Origin: Nocardioides sp.
GTDB taxonomy: Bacteria > Actinomycetota > Actinomycetes > Propionibacteriales > Nocardioidaceae
DNA length: 36,021 nt
NCBI RefSeq assembly: GCF_030655615.1
Contig: NZ_JAURVJ010000077.1
Coordinates: 1 to 36,021 of the forward strand
Reading direction: 5' to 3'
Position 1 is the first letter of the stretch. Each line of letters begins with the position of its first letter. The translations under genes were made by a program, and so were the position numbers. Below, in pieces: positions 1 through 8,198 of this stretch. The notes under the pieces are model-generated. The model saw only the letters and a program-made list of their open reading frames with translations. It did not search any database and was not told the DNA's origin.

Positions 1-1
1 G

Positions 2-355
2 TGGTGCGAGACCGCGGGTACGAAGGTGACGGTGAGGCCGGTCATCGACCTCAACACCAACCCAGTGACCGAGGCCTACCGCCCGACCGAGGCCATCCGT
101 GAACAGGTCCGTCTACGTGACGGGACGTGTGTGTTTCCGGGCTGCCACCGCCGTCACGTCGATCTCGACCACATTGTCCCGTTCGACGCCGGCGGCCCGA
201 CGAGCGTTGAGAACCTGGCGATGCTGTGCCGGAGGCACCACCGCGCCAAGACCCACGGCACGTGGTCCTACCGGGTCCTCGAGCCCGGGTTGTACGAGAG
301 GACCAGCCCCACCGGCATCACCTACCTCGTCGACCGACGCCGACGACGACCCTGA
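2..355 (+). CDS. HNH endonuclease C-terminal part (DUF222/13E12 type), 5' end outside window
   Basis: The frame is open from the first bases of the window, so the gene begins upstream and only about 117 C-terminal residues are visible. They contain a clear HNH nuclease core: CVFPGCHRRHVDLDHIVPF, then GGPTSVENLAMLCRRHH and AKTHGTW. The two CxxC-like cysteine positions, the DHI histidine, the NL asparagine and the RHH histidine form the zinc/metal-binding beta-beta-alpha fold. This arrangement at the extreme C-terminus, with an arginine-rich tail, is typical of the actinobacterial DUF222/13E12 family, whose N-terminal half would lie upstream. The family is multicopy in actinobacteria and its role is not settled. 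The gene is followed directly by two palindromic repeats. A GTG at position 26 is an internal codon rather than a convincing start. Confidence 0.85.
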   Translation, partial: WCETAGTKVTVRPVIDLNTNPVTEAYRPTEAIREQVRLRDGTCVFPGCHRRHVDLDHIVPFDAGGPTSVENLAMLCRRHHRAKTHGTWSYRVLEPGLYERTSPTGITYLVDRRRRRP

Positions 356-420
356 ACGCCCCGACGACCCCGCTCCCACCAGGCAGCGGGGCCATCGGCA
401 TGCCCAGACGGCACCCACAC

Positions 421-591
421 GGTGATCGAGCCGGGCGAGCCCCCGGCGAGCCCGTGTCGAGATCCCTGCAGCCGACCCACCCGACCCGACCCCGTCGATG
501 CGAGCGGCCCCGCGACCACCGTGTGGCCCGGTCGGTCTACCGCTGCGGGGGTCTCGACTCGCGGTGACTTCGTCCCCGCGGCTCGACCACC
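421..591. repeat. Palindromic intergenic repeat, copy A
   Basis: The outer arms are inverted repeats of each other: GGTGATCGAGCC and GTCGAGATCC on the left (421-465), GGTCTCGAC and GGCTCGACCACC on the right (550-591). The internal CTGCAGC near 467 and GCTGCGG near 543 also pair, so the whole unit can fold into a long imperfect hairpin. It is nearly identical to copy B over its inner and right parts. No coding gene is seen here. Such GGTGGTCGAG...CTCGACCACC elements are widespread in Nocardioides-like genomes, often near DUF222/HNH genes. Confidence 0.8.
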
Positions 592-604
592 GTGTCCGCA
601 CCTC

Positions 605-780
605 GGTGATCGAGCCGACGGGCCGGCTACGGCCCGGCGTGTCGAGATCCCCGCAGCCGACCCACCCGACCCGACCCCGTCGCTGCGGCTGAGCGGCCCC
701 GCGACCACCGTGTGGCCCGGTCGGTCTACCGCTGCGGAGGTCTCGACTCGCGGTGACTTCGTCCCCGCGGCTCGACCACC
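605..780. repeat. Palindromic intergenic repeat, copy B
   Basis: This is the second copy of the same element, 13 bases after copy A. The left arm is at 605-650 and the right arm at 739-780. The interior from GTGTCGAGATCCC to the right end matches copy A apart from a few substitutions and a short insertion near 702-706, which suggests a fairly recent duplication. The left arm differs from copy A (GGGCCGGC...GGCCCGGC forms its own small stem at about 619-638). Confidence 0.8.
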
Positions 781-814
781 GTGCGGTAGGCCGTGGGTGC
801 CGCGACGTCCTGCT

Positions 815-840
815 GACCCGTCGCACAAACGCGACGGGTC
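815..840. other. Perfect 10-bp hairpin in the gap before the PQQ lipoprotein
   Basis: GACCCGTCGC at 815-824 and GCGACGGGTC at 831-840 are exact inverted repeats around the loop ACAAAC. No T-run follows, so this is not a classical terminator. A second palindrome CCCAGG-TG-CCTGGG lies at 872-885 and a short CGCGC-GTTT-GCGCG stem near 893-907. All three fall between the repeats and the start at 934 and may be repeat debris, an mRNA leader structure or operators. Confidence 0.6.
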
Positions 841-933
841 ACCGTGCCCTGCACGGCCGCGCACGTCAACGCCCAGGTGCCTGGGAGGCGGACGCGCGTT
901 TGCGCGCAGGCCCTCCGGTGGAAGGTCCAGGCC

Positions 934-2229
934 ATGACTGCCATCAAGCGCCGAGGGATCGCCGTGCTCGTGCTCGTCGCCCTGGCCGCCTGCTCGGACC
1001 CGGCCACGGACGATCCCACGCCGAAGCCCCAGACGTCCGACCCGACGACCGGACCCGCGTCCGCTCCGCAGGCGGGTGACGTCCTGTGGCAGACGCGTCC
1101 CCTGCAGCTGAGGGTCATCGGCGTCGGCCGGACCGGTGCGGGCTACGTGGTGGCGACCAACGGCTCGACGATCGGCTACTCCGCCGACGGTCAGCAGGAG
1201 TGGACCGTGCCCGAGCCGGCGGGGCGACGGCGCTCCGGCGCGGCCGAGGTCGACGGCGACGTGGTCGTCCGGTCCTCCTTGGGAGGGCGCGGGACCCACG
1301 TGCGGGTCCTCGACGGGGCCACGGGCGCCCTGCGCTGGGAGCGCGACGTGGGCGGGCTGGTGGTCGGCCAGGGGACGCTGTTCACCAACAGCTGCGGCGG
1401 CGACGCCGGCTGCACCGTGACGGCGATCGCGACCGCGACCGGACGGGTGCGGTGGCAGACGCCGGCGTCCGACGGTCTCAGCATCCTGGAGCAGGTCGGT
1501 GCGACGGTGCAGGCCACGAGCTTCCCGTTCGGCACCGACCGCACCCGGGATCCTCTCGGCAAGCGGACGCTGCTGCAGGTCTTCGACGCGCGTACCGGCG
1601 AGCAGCGCGGGCCCGACCTGCTCGGCAACGGCTTCCAGGGCGTCGGACGGGTCGTGATCGAGGCGGACTACTCCGGCTCCGTCGGGCGGGACTGCACGGC
1701 CGAGCTCATTGCCCGGAGCCTCGACGGGCAGGAGCGGTGGCGGCGTACCTTCGACTGGACCCTGGCCCGCGACGACCACGACTGCGCCCTCCCGCTCGAC
1801 GTGTCGCCGCTTGCCGGCGGCCGGGTCGACGTGTGGACACGCGGCGCGTTCGGCGTGGTGCTCGACGCCACCACGGGCCGCACGCTCTGGTCCTACGGCG
1901 GCCGCAGGCTGCTGATCGACTCCGCCGGCGGCGTCGACGTCGTCACCGACAGCGCGTTCCGGCGCTTCCGTGGGGTCGACGCCGGGACGCACCGCCCACG
2001 CTGGCAGGCGGCGGGAGAGCTGTCCTTCGACGACGACCCGGCCGGCTTCCTCGGCTTCACCGAGGACCAGGACGACGGGACGGAGGGCTTCACCCTGCGG
2101 TCGATCCGCAGCGGCGAGGAGTCGCTCACCGTGACGGGCCGCTACGTCGGCAGCGGCGACGACTGGCTGGCGACCGTGGCCCGGGACCTCTCCACCGACC
2201 AGGTCTCGATCGTCTCCTGGCCGCACTGA
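934..2229 (+). CDS. PQQ-like beta-propeller lipoprotein
   Basis: The protein has 431 residues. The ATG at 934 is preceded by GGAAGG (920-925) at good spacing and opens directly into a lipoprotein signal: basic MTAIKRRG, a hydrophobic stretch, then the lipobox LAAC with the lipidated cysteine at residue 20. An in-frame ATG at 844 would put 30 non-signal residues in front and is rejected. The mature part has recurring Trp-rich blades such as VLWQTRPLQL, GALRWERDV, GRVRWQTPA, QERWRRTF, GRTLWSYGG and HRPRWQAAG, the pattern of PQQ-like/quinoprotein beta-propellers. No enzyme active site is evident, so it more likely scaffolds or senses at the outer face of the membrane. It is alone on this strand and converges on the TerD gene with 16 bases between stops. 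Confidence 0.8.
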   Translation: MTAIKRRGIAVLVLVALAACSDPATDDPTPKPQTSDPTTGPASAPQAGDVLWQTRPLQLRVIGVGRTGAGYVVATNGSTIGYSADGQQEWTVPEPAGRRRSGAAEVDGDVVVRSSLGGRGTHVRVLDGATGALRWERDVGGLVVGQGTLFTNSCGGDAGCTVTAIATATGRVRWQTPASDGLSILEQVGATVQATSFPFGTDRTRDPLGKRTLLQVFDARTGEQRGPDLLGNGFQGVGRVVIEADYSGSVGRDCTAELIARSLDGQERWRRTFDWTLARDDHDCALPLDVSPLAGGRVDVWTRGAFGVVLDATTGRTLWSYGGRRLLIDSAGGVDVVTDSAFRRFRGVDAGTHRPRWQAAGELSFDDDPAGFLGFTEDQDDGTEGFTLRSIRSGEESLTVTGRYVGSGDDWLATVARDLSTDQVSIVSWPH

Positions 2230-2245
2230 GCCCCCACGACGAGCC

Positions 2246-3571
2246 CTACTTGCCCCACTTCACCTTGTTGCGCGGACCGGTGTCCATCTCGACGACGACC
2301 TGCCCGGTGGCGTCGAGCACGAGCTTGGGCCGGTTCTCCGAGCGCCGCTTGCTGTAGAGCTCGAGCGGCTCGATGACGACGCCGTCGGGCGTGTTGCGGA
2401 TGATGCCCGGCACGCAGGTGTAGATCTTCTTGTCCTCGTTGGCGTTGGTCGCCTCGAGGGTGATCCGCGTGCCGGCGCCGTTGTCGATGGCGAGCGAGAC
2501 CTGGTACTGGTGGAACGACCCCGACCCGTTGGTGATCGCCGAGTAGGCGACCGGCAGCACGGCGACGATGTCGGGCGAGAGCTTGATGTCGATCGTCTCG
2601 GTCTGCTCGGATACCTTGCCGGTCGGCTTCTTCACGTCGCCGTGGTGGCGGATGCCGAGGAACTCCTGCAGCACCGGCACCCCCTTGGCCTCGAACATCG
2701 CGACGTCGGTCTGCCGCCCGTCGGTCGTCCACACCAGGGCGTAGACGTCGTAGTCGGTCCCCGACCGCCACGACACCGACGCCGTGATCAGCGGCGTCTT
2801 CTCCATCACCACCGCGCGGTCGCCCTTGCTGAGGTTGACCGCGCCGGAGACCTTCTGGAGGTTGATCCCGCCACCGGTCGGTGCGGGGGGTGCCGGCGGC
2901 TCCGGCGGCGTGTAGACCGGTGGCGGCGGTGGCGGCGGTGGCGGCGGAGCGGCGTACGTCGGCGGGGGCGGCGGCAGCGGGGTCGGCGTCGAGGAGATGG
3001 GCGGGGTCGGCACGGGCGTCGACATCGGGGGCGGCGGGGGCGGCGCGTCGCCGGTCTCGACCCCGTGGGCGGCGGCCAGGCCGGCGAGTCCGCTCGCGAA
3101 GCCCTGCCAGATCGAGCGGACCTTGTGCTCCTGGTTGCGGATGTAGACCTCGGCCACCATCAGCCCGCGCTCGTTGGTGAACGCCGGTGGCGCGAGGTCG
3201 AAGGCGGGGGTCCCGCCCACGTCGATCCGGGCGGTCAGCCCGGGCACCGCCGCGAACCCGGGCCCGCCGTCCTCGGTCAGGCTGACGACGATCCGCTCGA
3301 TCCCTGCGGGGAGACGGGCCAGGTCGAACGCGAGCCGGTGGCGTACGACGCCGCCGACGGTCTCGGGCGGCAGGAACCGCGCGCTCCCCTCGGGACCGTC
3401 GGGCTGGTTGTAGAAGACCATGTCGTCGTCGCCGCGCACCCGGCCCTGCGTGGTGACGAGGAAGGCGGTGAGGTTGACGTCGACCGAGGCGTCCGCGGCG
3501 TGCTCGACGACGACCTCGCCGGCCGGGGCCGCCAGTCGCTGGTTGGTGCCTTGGGGGAGGGGGGTCGCCAT
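2246..3571 (-). CDS. TerD/TerA-type stress protein with two domains and a proline-rich linker
   Basis: The protein has 441 residues. The N-terminal domain (about 1-170) is TerD-like: LTAFLVTTQGRVRGDDDMVFYNQP and the later LTARIDVGG/AFDLAPP segment match the Ca2+-binding tellurium-resistance/stress family. Residues 176-232 form a proline-rich, probably unstructured linker with runs of up to ten prolines. The C-terminal domain (about 235-441) has INLQKVSGAVNLSKG, YDVYALVWTTDG and a beta-rich tail, resembling TerA/TerD halves. The family acts in the cytoplasm in tellurite, phage and envelope-stress responses, but the biochemistry is unresolved. The ATG at 3571 is chosen because a TACCTT -10 box lies exactly six bases upstream. 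Neighbouring terB, terC or terZ genes are absent from this window. Confidence 0.82.
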   Translation of the reverse strand: MATPLPQGTNQRLAAPAGEVVVEHAADASVDVNLTAFLVTTQGRVRGDDDMVFYNQPDGPEGSARFLPPETVGGVVRHRLAFDLARLPAGIERIVVSLTEDGGPGFAAVPGLTARIDVGGTPAFDLAPPAFTNERGLMVAEVYIRNQEHKVRSIWQGFASGLAGLAAAHGVETGDAPPPPPPMSTPVPTPPISSTPTPLPPPPPTYAAPPPPPPPPPPVYTPPEPPAPPAPTGGGINLQKVSGAVNLSKGDRAVVMEKTPLITASVSWRSGTDYDVYALVWTTDGRQTDVAMFEAKGVPVLQEFLGIRHHGDVKKPTGKVSEQTETIDIKLSPDIVAVLPVAYSAITNGSGSFHQYQVSLAIDNGAGTRITLEATNANEDKKIYTCVPGIIRNTPDGVVIEPLELYSKRRSENRPKLVLDATGQVVVEMDTGPRNKVKWGK

Positions 3572-3577
3572 GCGGCG

Positions 3578-3583
3578 AAGGTA
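3578..3583 (-). promoter_or_regulatory. -10 box for a leaderless TerD-family mRNA
   Basis: TACCTT on the minus strand is followed by six bases and then the ATG at 3571. This predicts transcription starting at or next to the start codon, so the gene would have its own promoter apart from the ABC-F gene upstream. Confidence 0.5.
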
Positions 3584-3619
3584 CGTGAGGGACCCACACA
3601 CACCTGGGCTGTCGGTCCC

Positions 3620-5275
3620 TCAGCCACCGACGGCCGCGTGCCGGACGACGACCTGTCCGGCGGCGACCTCCCAGCTCTGGTCGAGGCGCACGTTCTCGAG
3701 GAGACGGCGGTCGTGCGAGACCAGCAGCAGGGCGCCGTCGTAGGACTCCAGGGCCTGCTCCAGCTGCTCGATCGCCGGGAGGTCGAGGTGGTTGGTGGGC
3801 TCGTCGAGCACCAGCAGGTTGACCCCGCGCGCCTGCAGCAGCGCCATCGCGGCGCGGGTGCGCTCCCCGGGCGAGAGCCGCCCGACGAGGCTGGTGACCT
3901 GGTCGGCCTTGAGCCCGAACTTGGCCAGCAGCGTGCGGACCTCGGCCGGGGTCCACTCCGGTACGACGGCCTCGAACGCGTCGCCGAGCGGCTGGTCGTC
4001 GGCCAGCCCGGTCCGCGCCTGGTCGATGACCCCGACGGCGACCGACGCGCCGAGAGCGGTGCTCCCGGTGTCGGGGGCGTCGTCGCCGAGCAGCAGCCGC
4101 AGCAGGGTCGTCTTGCCGGCACCGTTGGGACCGGTGATGCCGATCCGCTCGCGCGCGTTGACCTGCAGCGAGACCGGGCCGAGCGCGAAGTCGCCCAGCC
4201 GGCGGGTCGCCTCGTTGAGGGTCGCGACCACGGCGCTCGAGCGCGGGGCGGCGGCGATGTCGAACTGGAGCACCCACTCCTTGCGCGGTTCCTCGACCTC
4301 GTCGAGCCGCGCGATGCGCGACTCCATCTGCCGCACGTTCTGGGCCTGCTTCTCCGACGACTCGGTCGCCGCCTTGCGCCGGATCTTGTCGTTGTCGGGG
4401 CTCTTCCTCATCGCGTTGCGCACGCCCTGCGAGCTCCACTCGCGCTGCGTCCGGGCGCGGGAGACGAGGTCGGCGCGGGTGTCGGCGTAGTCCTCGTAGG
4501 CCTCGCGCGCGTGCCGGCGTGCGACCGCCCGCTCCTCGAGGAAGGCGTCGTAACCCCCGTCGTAGACGGTGACCTGGTGCTGGGCGAGGTCGAGCTCGAC
4601 GATCCGGGTGACGCACCGCGCGAGGAACTCGCGGTCGTGCGACACGAGGACGACCCCGCCGCGCAGCCCCTGCACGAACGCCTCGAGACGCGCCAGGCCG
4701 TCGAGGTCGAGGTCGTTGGTTGGCTCGTCGAGCAACACCACGTCGAACCGGCTGAGCAGCAGCGCGGCCAGCGCCACGCGGGCGGCCTGCCCGCCCGAGA
4801 GCGACGTCATCAGTGCCGACGGCCCGACGTCGAGACCGAGGTCGGCGAGCACCGCCCCGGTACGGTCCTCGAGGTCGGCGGCGCCGCTGGCCATCCAGCG
4901 GTCGAAGGCCACGGCGTAGGCGTCGTCGGAGCCGGGCTCGCCCGAGCCGAGCGCGGACGCGGTCGACTCCATGGCGACGGTCGCCTCGCCCGCACCCGTA
5001 CGCCGGGCGAGGTAGGCAGCGACGGTCTCGTCCGGCACCCGCTCGTGCTCCTGGGGCAGCCACCCGACGAACGCGTCGCTCGGCGCCGTGGTCACCGTCC
5101 CGTCCATCGGCTCTGCCTCGCCGGCCAGCAGGCGCAGCAGCGTCGACTTGCCCGCGCCGTTGGCGCCGACCACGCCCACCACGTCACCGGGAGCGACCGT
5201 GAGGTCGAGGCCCTCGAAGAGCATGCGGTGCCCGTGGCCGCCGGAGAGGGCCTTGGCGACGAGGGTGGCGGTCAC
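3620..5275 (-). CDS. ABC-F family ATP-binding protein
   Basis: The protein has 551 residues and no membrane segment. It contains two nucleotide-binding domains in one chain: Walker A GANGAGKS (37-44) and later GPNGAGKT, signature LSGGQ then LSPGER, Walker B VVLLDEPTNDLD then LLVLDEPTNHLD, and HD switch histidines in LVSHDRE and LVSHDRR. Between the domains lies a charged helical linker (roughly 240-310) with YEDYADTRADLVSRARTQ and MRKSPDNDK. This is the ABC-F layout of ribosome-associated ATPases (Uup/EttA-like translation factors and antibiotic-resistance proteins). Which substrate or antibiotic, if any, cannot be told. The GTG at 5275 is chosen because TACGAT lies six bases upstream and residues before it would be read in a neighbouring gene's shadow frame. 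It follows the methyltransferase stop by 19 bases. Confidence 0.9.
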   Translation of the reverse strand: MTATLVAKALSGGHGHRMLFEGLDLTVAPGDVVGVVGANGAGKSTLLRLLAGEAEPMDGTVTTAPSDAFVGWLPQEHERVPDETVAAYLARRTGAGEATVAMESTASALGSGEPGSDDAYAVAFDRWMASGAADLEDRTGAVLADLGLDVGPSALMTSLSGGQAARVALAALLLSRFDVVLLDEPTNDLDLDGLARLEAFVQGLRGGVVLVSHDREFLARCVTRIVELDLAQHQVTVYDGGYDAFLEERAVARRHAREAYEDYADTRADLVSRARTQREWSSQGVRNAMRKSPDNDKIRRKAATESSEKQAQNVRQMESRIARLDEVEEPRKEWVLQFDIAAAPRSSAVVATLNEATRRLGDFALGPVSLQVNARERIGITGPNGAGKTTLLRLLLGDDAPDTGSTALGASVAVGVIDQARTGLADDQPLGDAFEAVVPEWTPAEVRTLLAKFGLKADQVTSLVGRLSPGERTRAAMALLQARGVNLLVLDEPTNHLDLPAIEQLEQALESYDGALLLVSHDRRLLENVRLDQSWEVAAGQVVVRHAAVGG

Positions 5276-5281
5276 CGGTCG

Positions 5282-5287
5282 ATCGTA
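5282..5287 (-). promoter_or_regulatory. -10 box for a leaderless ABC-F mRNA
   Basis: TACGAT on the minus strand ends six bases before the GTG at 5275. It sits in the 19-base gap after the methyltransferase stop, where no Shine-Dalgarno sequence is seen, and suggests an internal promoter in addition to any read-through. Confidence 0.5.
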
Positions 5288-5294
5288 GTGTCGC

Positions 5295-5963
5295 TCAGCG
5301 GCGCCGCAGGACGAGGTAGCCCTGGGGCTGCAGCTCGCCAGGTCCGCCCGGCTCGGCCGGTCGCTCGGCCGCCAGGACGACGTCGAACCCCGCCGCGCCG
5401 AGGTCGCGCTGCAGCCCGGCCGGCGAGCGCCACCAGATGTCGAAGCCGATCCCGAGGTCGAGCGTCTGCCCGCCGCGCCGCAGGCTGTCGTCGCCGATCT
5501 TGTACGCCGTCGCGAGCAGCCCGCCGGGCTTGACGACCCGTGCCAGCTCGCCGAACGCGACCGGGCGGTCGTCGGGGGACAGGTACATGAGCGAGTACCA
5601 GCACACGACGCCGTCGAGCGCGGCGTCGGCGAACGGCAGCGCACGCAGGTCGGCGACCTCGAACGCGAAGCCGGGCTGGTCGCGCCGGGCCACGCGCACC
5701 ATCTCGGGGGAGAGGTCGACGCCGTGCGGCGTCAGCCCGAGGCCGGCCAGGTAGGGCGCCAGCCGGCCGGTCCCGCACCCGACGTCACCCACCGACGTAC
5801 CGGTGCCGTGGTCGTGGACGAGCTCGGCGAAGAGCCCGAGCACGGCGCGCTCGACCGGCATCCCCTCGAGGTGGCCGACGAGGAGCTCGGCATAGACCTC
5901 GGCCAGGACGTCGTGCGACTGGCGCAGCTCGGAGGTCGCGTCGTCCGAGGGTGCAGCGCTCAC
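5295..5963 (-). CDS. Class I SAM-dependent methyltransferase
   Basis: The protein has 222 residues. SAM-binding motif I is VGDVGCGTGRLAPYL, followed by the acidic post-I strand GVDLSPEMV, motif II around LDGVVCWYSLMYL and motif III RVVKPGGLL. This matches the methyltransferase-11/25 type small-molecule enzymes; the substrate is not predictable. The GTG start overlaps the AidB-like gene stop as GTGA (5960-5963), so translation is probably coupled and the two proteins are made together under the TetR regulator. The length is normal for a single-domain class I enzyme and no extra domain is seen. Confidence 0.88.
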   Translation of the reverse strand: MSAAPSDDATSELRQSHDVLAEVYAELLVGHLEGMPVERAVLGLFAELVHDHGTGTSVGDVGCGTGRLAPYLAGLGLTPHGVDLSPEMVRVARRDQPGFAFEVADLRALPFADAALDGVVCWYSLMYLSPDDRPVAFGELARVVKPGGLLATAYKIGDDSLRRGGQTLDLGIGFDIWWRSPAGLQRDLGAAGFDVVLAAERPAEPGGPGELQPQGYLVLRRR

Positions 5964-7594
5964 CCCGCCGGCACCTCGACGTGGGCCCGCTCGACGATCG
6001 CGTCGAGGTCGAGCCCGGGCGGCAGGGTGCCGAGCGCGCCGCCCCAGTCGCGGCCCAGCCGCGAGGCGCAGAACGCGTCGGCGACGGCGGCCGGCGCGTG
6101 CTGCACGAGCAGCGACCCCTGCAGCACCAGGGCCAGCTGCTCGACGATCCGGCGGGCACGGAGCTCGAGCTCGGCGCCGTCGGACAGTTCCTTCTTGACC
6201 AGGGCGACGGCGTCGTCGAGGCGGTGGTCGGCGCCGGCGGCCAGCTCGACCTCGGTGAAGAACCGCTCCACCGACTCGGGCTCGCGGCCCATCGCGCGCA
6301 GGGCGTCGAGGGCGGCGACGTTGCCCGATCCCTCCCAGATCGACAGCAGCGGCAGCTCGCGGTATATCCGCGGCATCCCGGACTCCTCGACGTAGCCGTT
6401 GCCGCCGAGGCACTCCATCGCCTCGCCGGCGTGGGCGGGACCGCGCTTGCAGACCCAGTACTTCGACACCGCGAGCGCCAGGCGCCGGAACGACGCCTCC
6501 TCGAGGTCGCCGCGCACCGCGCGGTCGGTCGCGCCCGCCAGCCGCATCGCCACGGTGGTCGCGGCCTCGGACTCGACGACGAGGTCGGCGAGCACGTTGC
6601 GCATCAACGGCTGGTCGACGAGCCGGCGGCCGAACGCCGAGCGGTGCCGCGCGTGGTGGACGGCGGTGACGGTGGCCAGGCGCATGCCGGACGCGGTCCC
6701 GAGGGTGCAGTCGAGGCGGGTCATGTTGACCATCTCGACGATCGTCCGCACCCCGCGGCCCTCCTCGCCGACGAGCCAGGCCGACGCGCCGTCGTACTCG
6801 ATCTCGGAGGAGGCGTTGGACTTGTTGCCGAGCTTGTCCTTGAGCCGCATCAGGTACATCGGGTTGAGCGCGCCGTCGGGGAGCACCCGCGGCACCAGGA
6901 AGCACGAGAGCCCGCTCTCGGTCTGGGCCAGCGCCAGGAACAGGTCGCTCATCGGGGCGGAGGTGAACCACTTGTGGCCGGTCAGCCGCCAGGACCCGTC
7001 GGGCTGCGGCACCGCCTGCGTCGTGTTGGCGCGGACGTCGGAGCCGCCCTGCTTCTCGGTCATCGACATGCCCGCGATCAACCCGGCCTTGCCGGTGGCT
7101 ACCCGCAGTCCGGGGTCGTAGGTCGTCGAGGTGAGCAGCGGCTCGTAGGTCGCCGCGAGCTCGGGCTCGGCGCGCAGTGCGGGGACGACGGCGTAGGTCA
7201 TCGAGATCGGGCAGCCGTGGCCGGCGTCGACGTTCCAGGCGAGGAACTTCGCCGCGCGCGCGACGTGCGCGCCCGGCCGGTCGTCGGCCCAGGGCGTGCC
7301 GTGCAGGCCGTGCGCGACGGCCGTCGTCATCAACGAGTGGTACGCCGGCACGTAGTCGACCTCGTCGACCCGGTGGCCGTAGCGGTCGTGGGTGCGCAGC
7401 ACCGGGGGCACCCGCTCCGCGAGCCGGCCCCACTCCTGGGCCTCCTCGGTCCCGGCCCGACGGCCCAGCGCCGACACCTCGTCGATCGCCCACCCGGCGT
7501 CCTCTCGCTCGAGCGCGGCGCGCAGCGCAGGATCGGCGGACGTGTCGTGGCCGACGAGCGGCGGGACCTGATTGGTGACGTCGTGGGTCTTCAC
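5960..7594 (-). CDS. AidB-like acyl-CoA dehydrogenase family protein
   Basis: The protein has 544 residues, against about 541 for E. coli AidB, and is colinear with it as I recall that sequence: NQVPPLVGHD near the start, ARAAKF, the FAD-contact segment MSMTEKQGGSDVRANTT, GHKWFTSAPMSD, SCFLVPRVLPDG, LKDKLGNKSNASSE, TRLDCTLG, AEAMECLGGNGYVEESGMPRIYRE and SIWEGSGNV. AidB binds FAD and DNA and is linked to protection against alkylating agents in E. coli; actinobacterial relatives may instead act on acyl-CoA. The protein starts at GTG 7594, overlapping the TetR stop as GTGA (7591-7594), and its own stop overlaps the methyltransferase start. The three genes therefore form a tight operon under the operator at 8199-8212. 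Confidence 0.87.
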   Translation of the reverse strand: MKTHDVTNQVPPLVGHDTSADPALRAALEREDAGWAIDEVSALGRRAGTEEAQEWGRLAERVPPVLRTHDRYGHRVDEVDYVPAYHSLMTTAVAHGLHGTPWADDRPGAHVARAAKFLAWNVDAGHGCPISMTYAVVPALRAEPELAATYEPLLTSTTYDPGLRVATGKAGLIAGMSMTEKQGGSDVRANTTQAVPQPDGSWRLTGHKWFTSAPMSDLFLALAQTESGLSCFLVPRVLPDGALNPMYLMRLKDKLGNKSNASSEIEYDGASAWLVGEEGRGVRTIVEMVNMTRLDCTLGTASGMRLATVTAVHHARHRSAFGRRLVDQPLMRNVLADLVVESEAATTVAMRLAGATDRAVRGDLEEASFRRLALAVSKYWVCKRGPAHAGEAMECLGGNGYVEESGMPRIYRELPLLSIWEGSGNVAALDALRAMGREPESVERFFTEVELAAGADHRLDDAVALVKKELSDGAELELRARRIVEQLALVLQGSLLVQHAPAAVADAFCASRLGRDWGGALGTLPPGLDLDAIVERAHVEVPAG

Positions 7595-8190
7595 GGGGCT
7601 GCTCCTAGGGCTCGGATGACGAAGGCGACGAGGTCGGGGACGGTGCGGCGCGAGCCGCCTCCGGCGTGGAGGGGGACGACGAGCGCCTCGGCCATCGCGC
7701 CCACCACGGCAGCAGCCGACACCTCGGCGTCCTGCGGCGGCAGGTCGCCGGCGGCGACCGCGTCGGCCACGAGGGTGGCGAAGATGTCGCGGTAGGCGCG
7801 GCGGTAGGTGAGCCGCTCGGCCTCGACCTGCGGGTCGACGGGTTCGGCGATGAGCGCGTAGGCGAGCCGCGGCGCCCTGAGGGCCCGGCGGGCGAACGTC
7901 TCGACGCTGGCCTCGACCCGCTCGGCGACCGTTCCGGGCTTGGCCGCGGCCGCCGCGACGGCGTCGACCTCACGCTGGGTGGCGACGCGGAAGACCTCGG
8001 CGAACAGGGCGCCCTTGTCGGGGAAGTGGCGGTAGACCGTGCCGGTCGCGACGTCGGCGCCGGTAGCGACCAGAGCGACCGAGCACCCGGCGTAGCCCCG
8101 CTCGCCGACCAGGGCGTGCGCGGCGCCCACGATCGCGGCGCGGGTGGCGTCGAGACGCTCCTGCACGGCGGGGGTCCGGCGGTAGGGCAC
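7591..8190 (-). CDS. TetR/AcrR family transcriptional regulator
   Basis: The protein has 199 residues. The N-terminal helix-turn-helix is typical: RAAIVGAAHALVGERGY, then SVALVATGADVATGTVYRHFPDKGALFAEVF (about 16-65). The C-terminal helical domain should bind an unknown ligand, plausibly an acyl-CoA or related compound given the AidB-like gene next to it. It is the first gene of the TetR-AidB-methyltransferase operon and probably represses its own promoter, since a 14-base palindrome begins nine bases upstream of the GTG start. The start is supported by the operator position and normal family length. Confidence 0.88.
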   Translation of the reverse strand: MPYRRTPAVQERLDATRAAIVGAAHALVGERGYAGCSVALVATGADVATGTVYRHFPDKGALFAEVFRVATQREVDAVAAAAAKPGTVAERVEASVETFARRALRAPRLAYALIAEPVDPQVEAERLTYRRAYRDIFATLVADAVAAGDLPPQDAEVSAAAVVGAMAEALVVPLHAGGGSRRTVPDLVAFVIRALGAAP

Positions 8191-8198
8191 CCAACAAG

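Noticed and set aside
844..933. Upstream ATG for the PQQ lipoprotein
   Set aside because: It would add 30 residues before a complete lipoprotein signal, while ATG 934 has a good ribosome site.
2142..5063. A 973-codon open frame on the minus strand
   Set aside because: It is out of frame across the real ABC-F and TerD genes and reads as low-complexity Arg/Ala/Gly sequence.
2510..5533. A 1007-codon open frame on the plus strand
   Set aside because: It lies antisense to the TerD and ABC-F genes, has Arg/Gly/Val-rich sequence with no domain, and follows from high GC codon bias.
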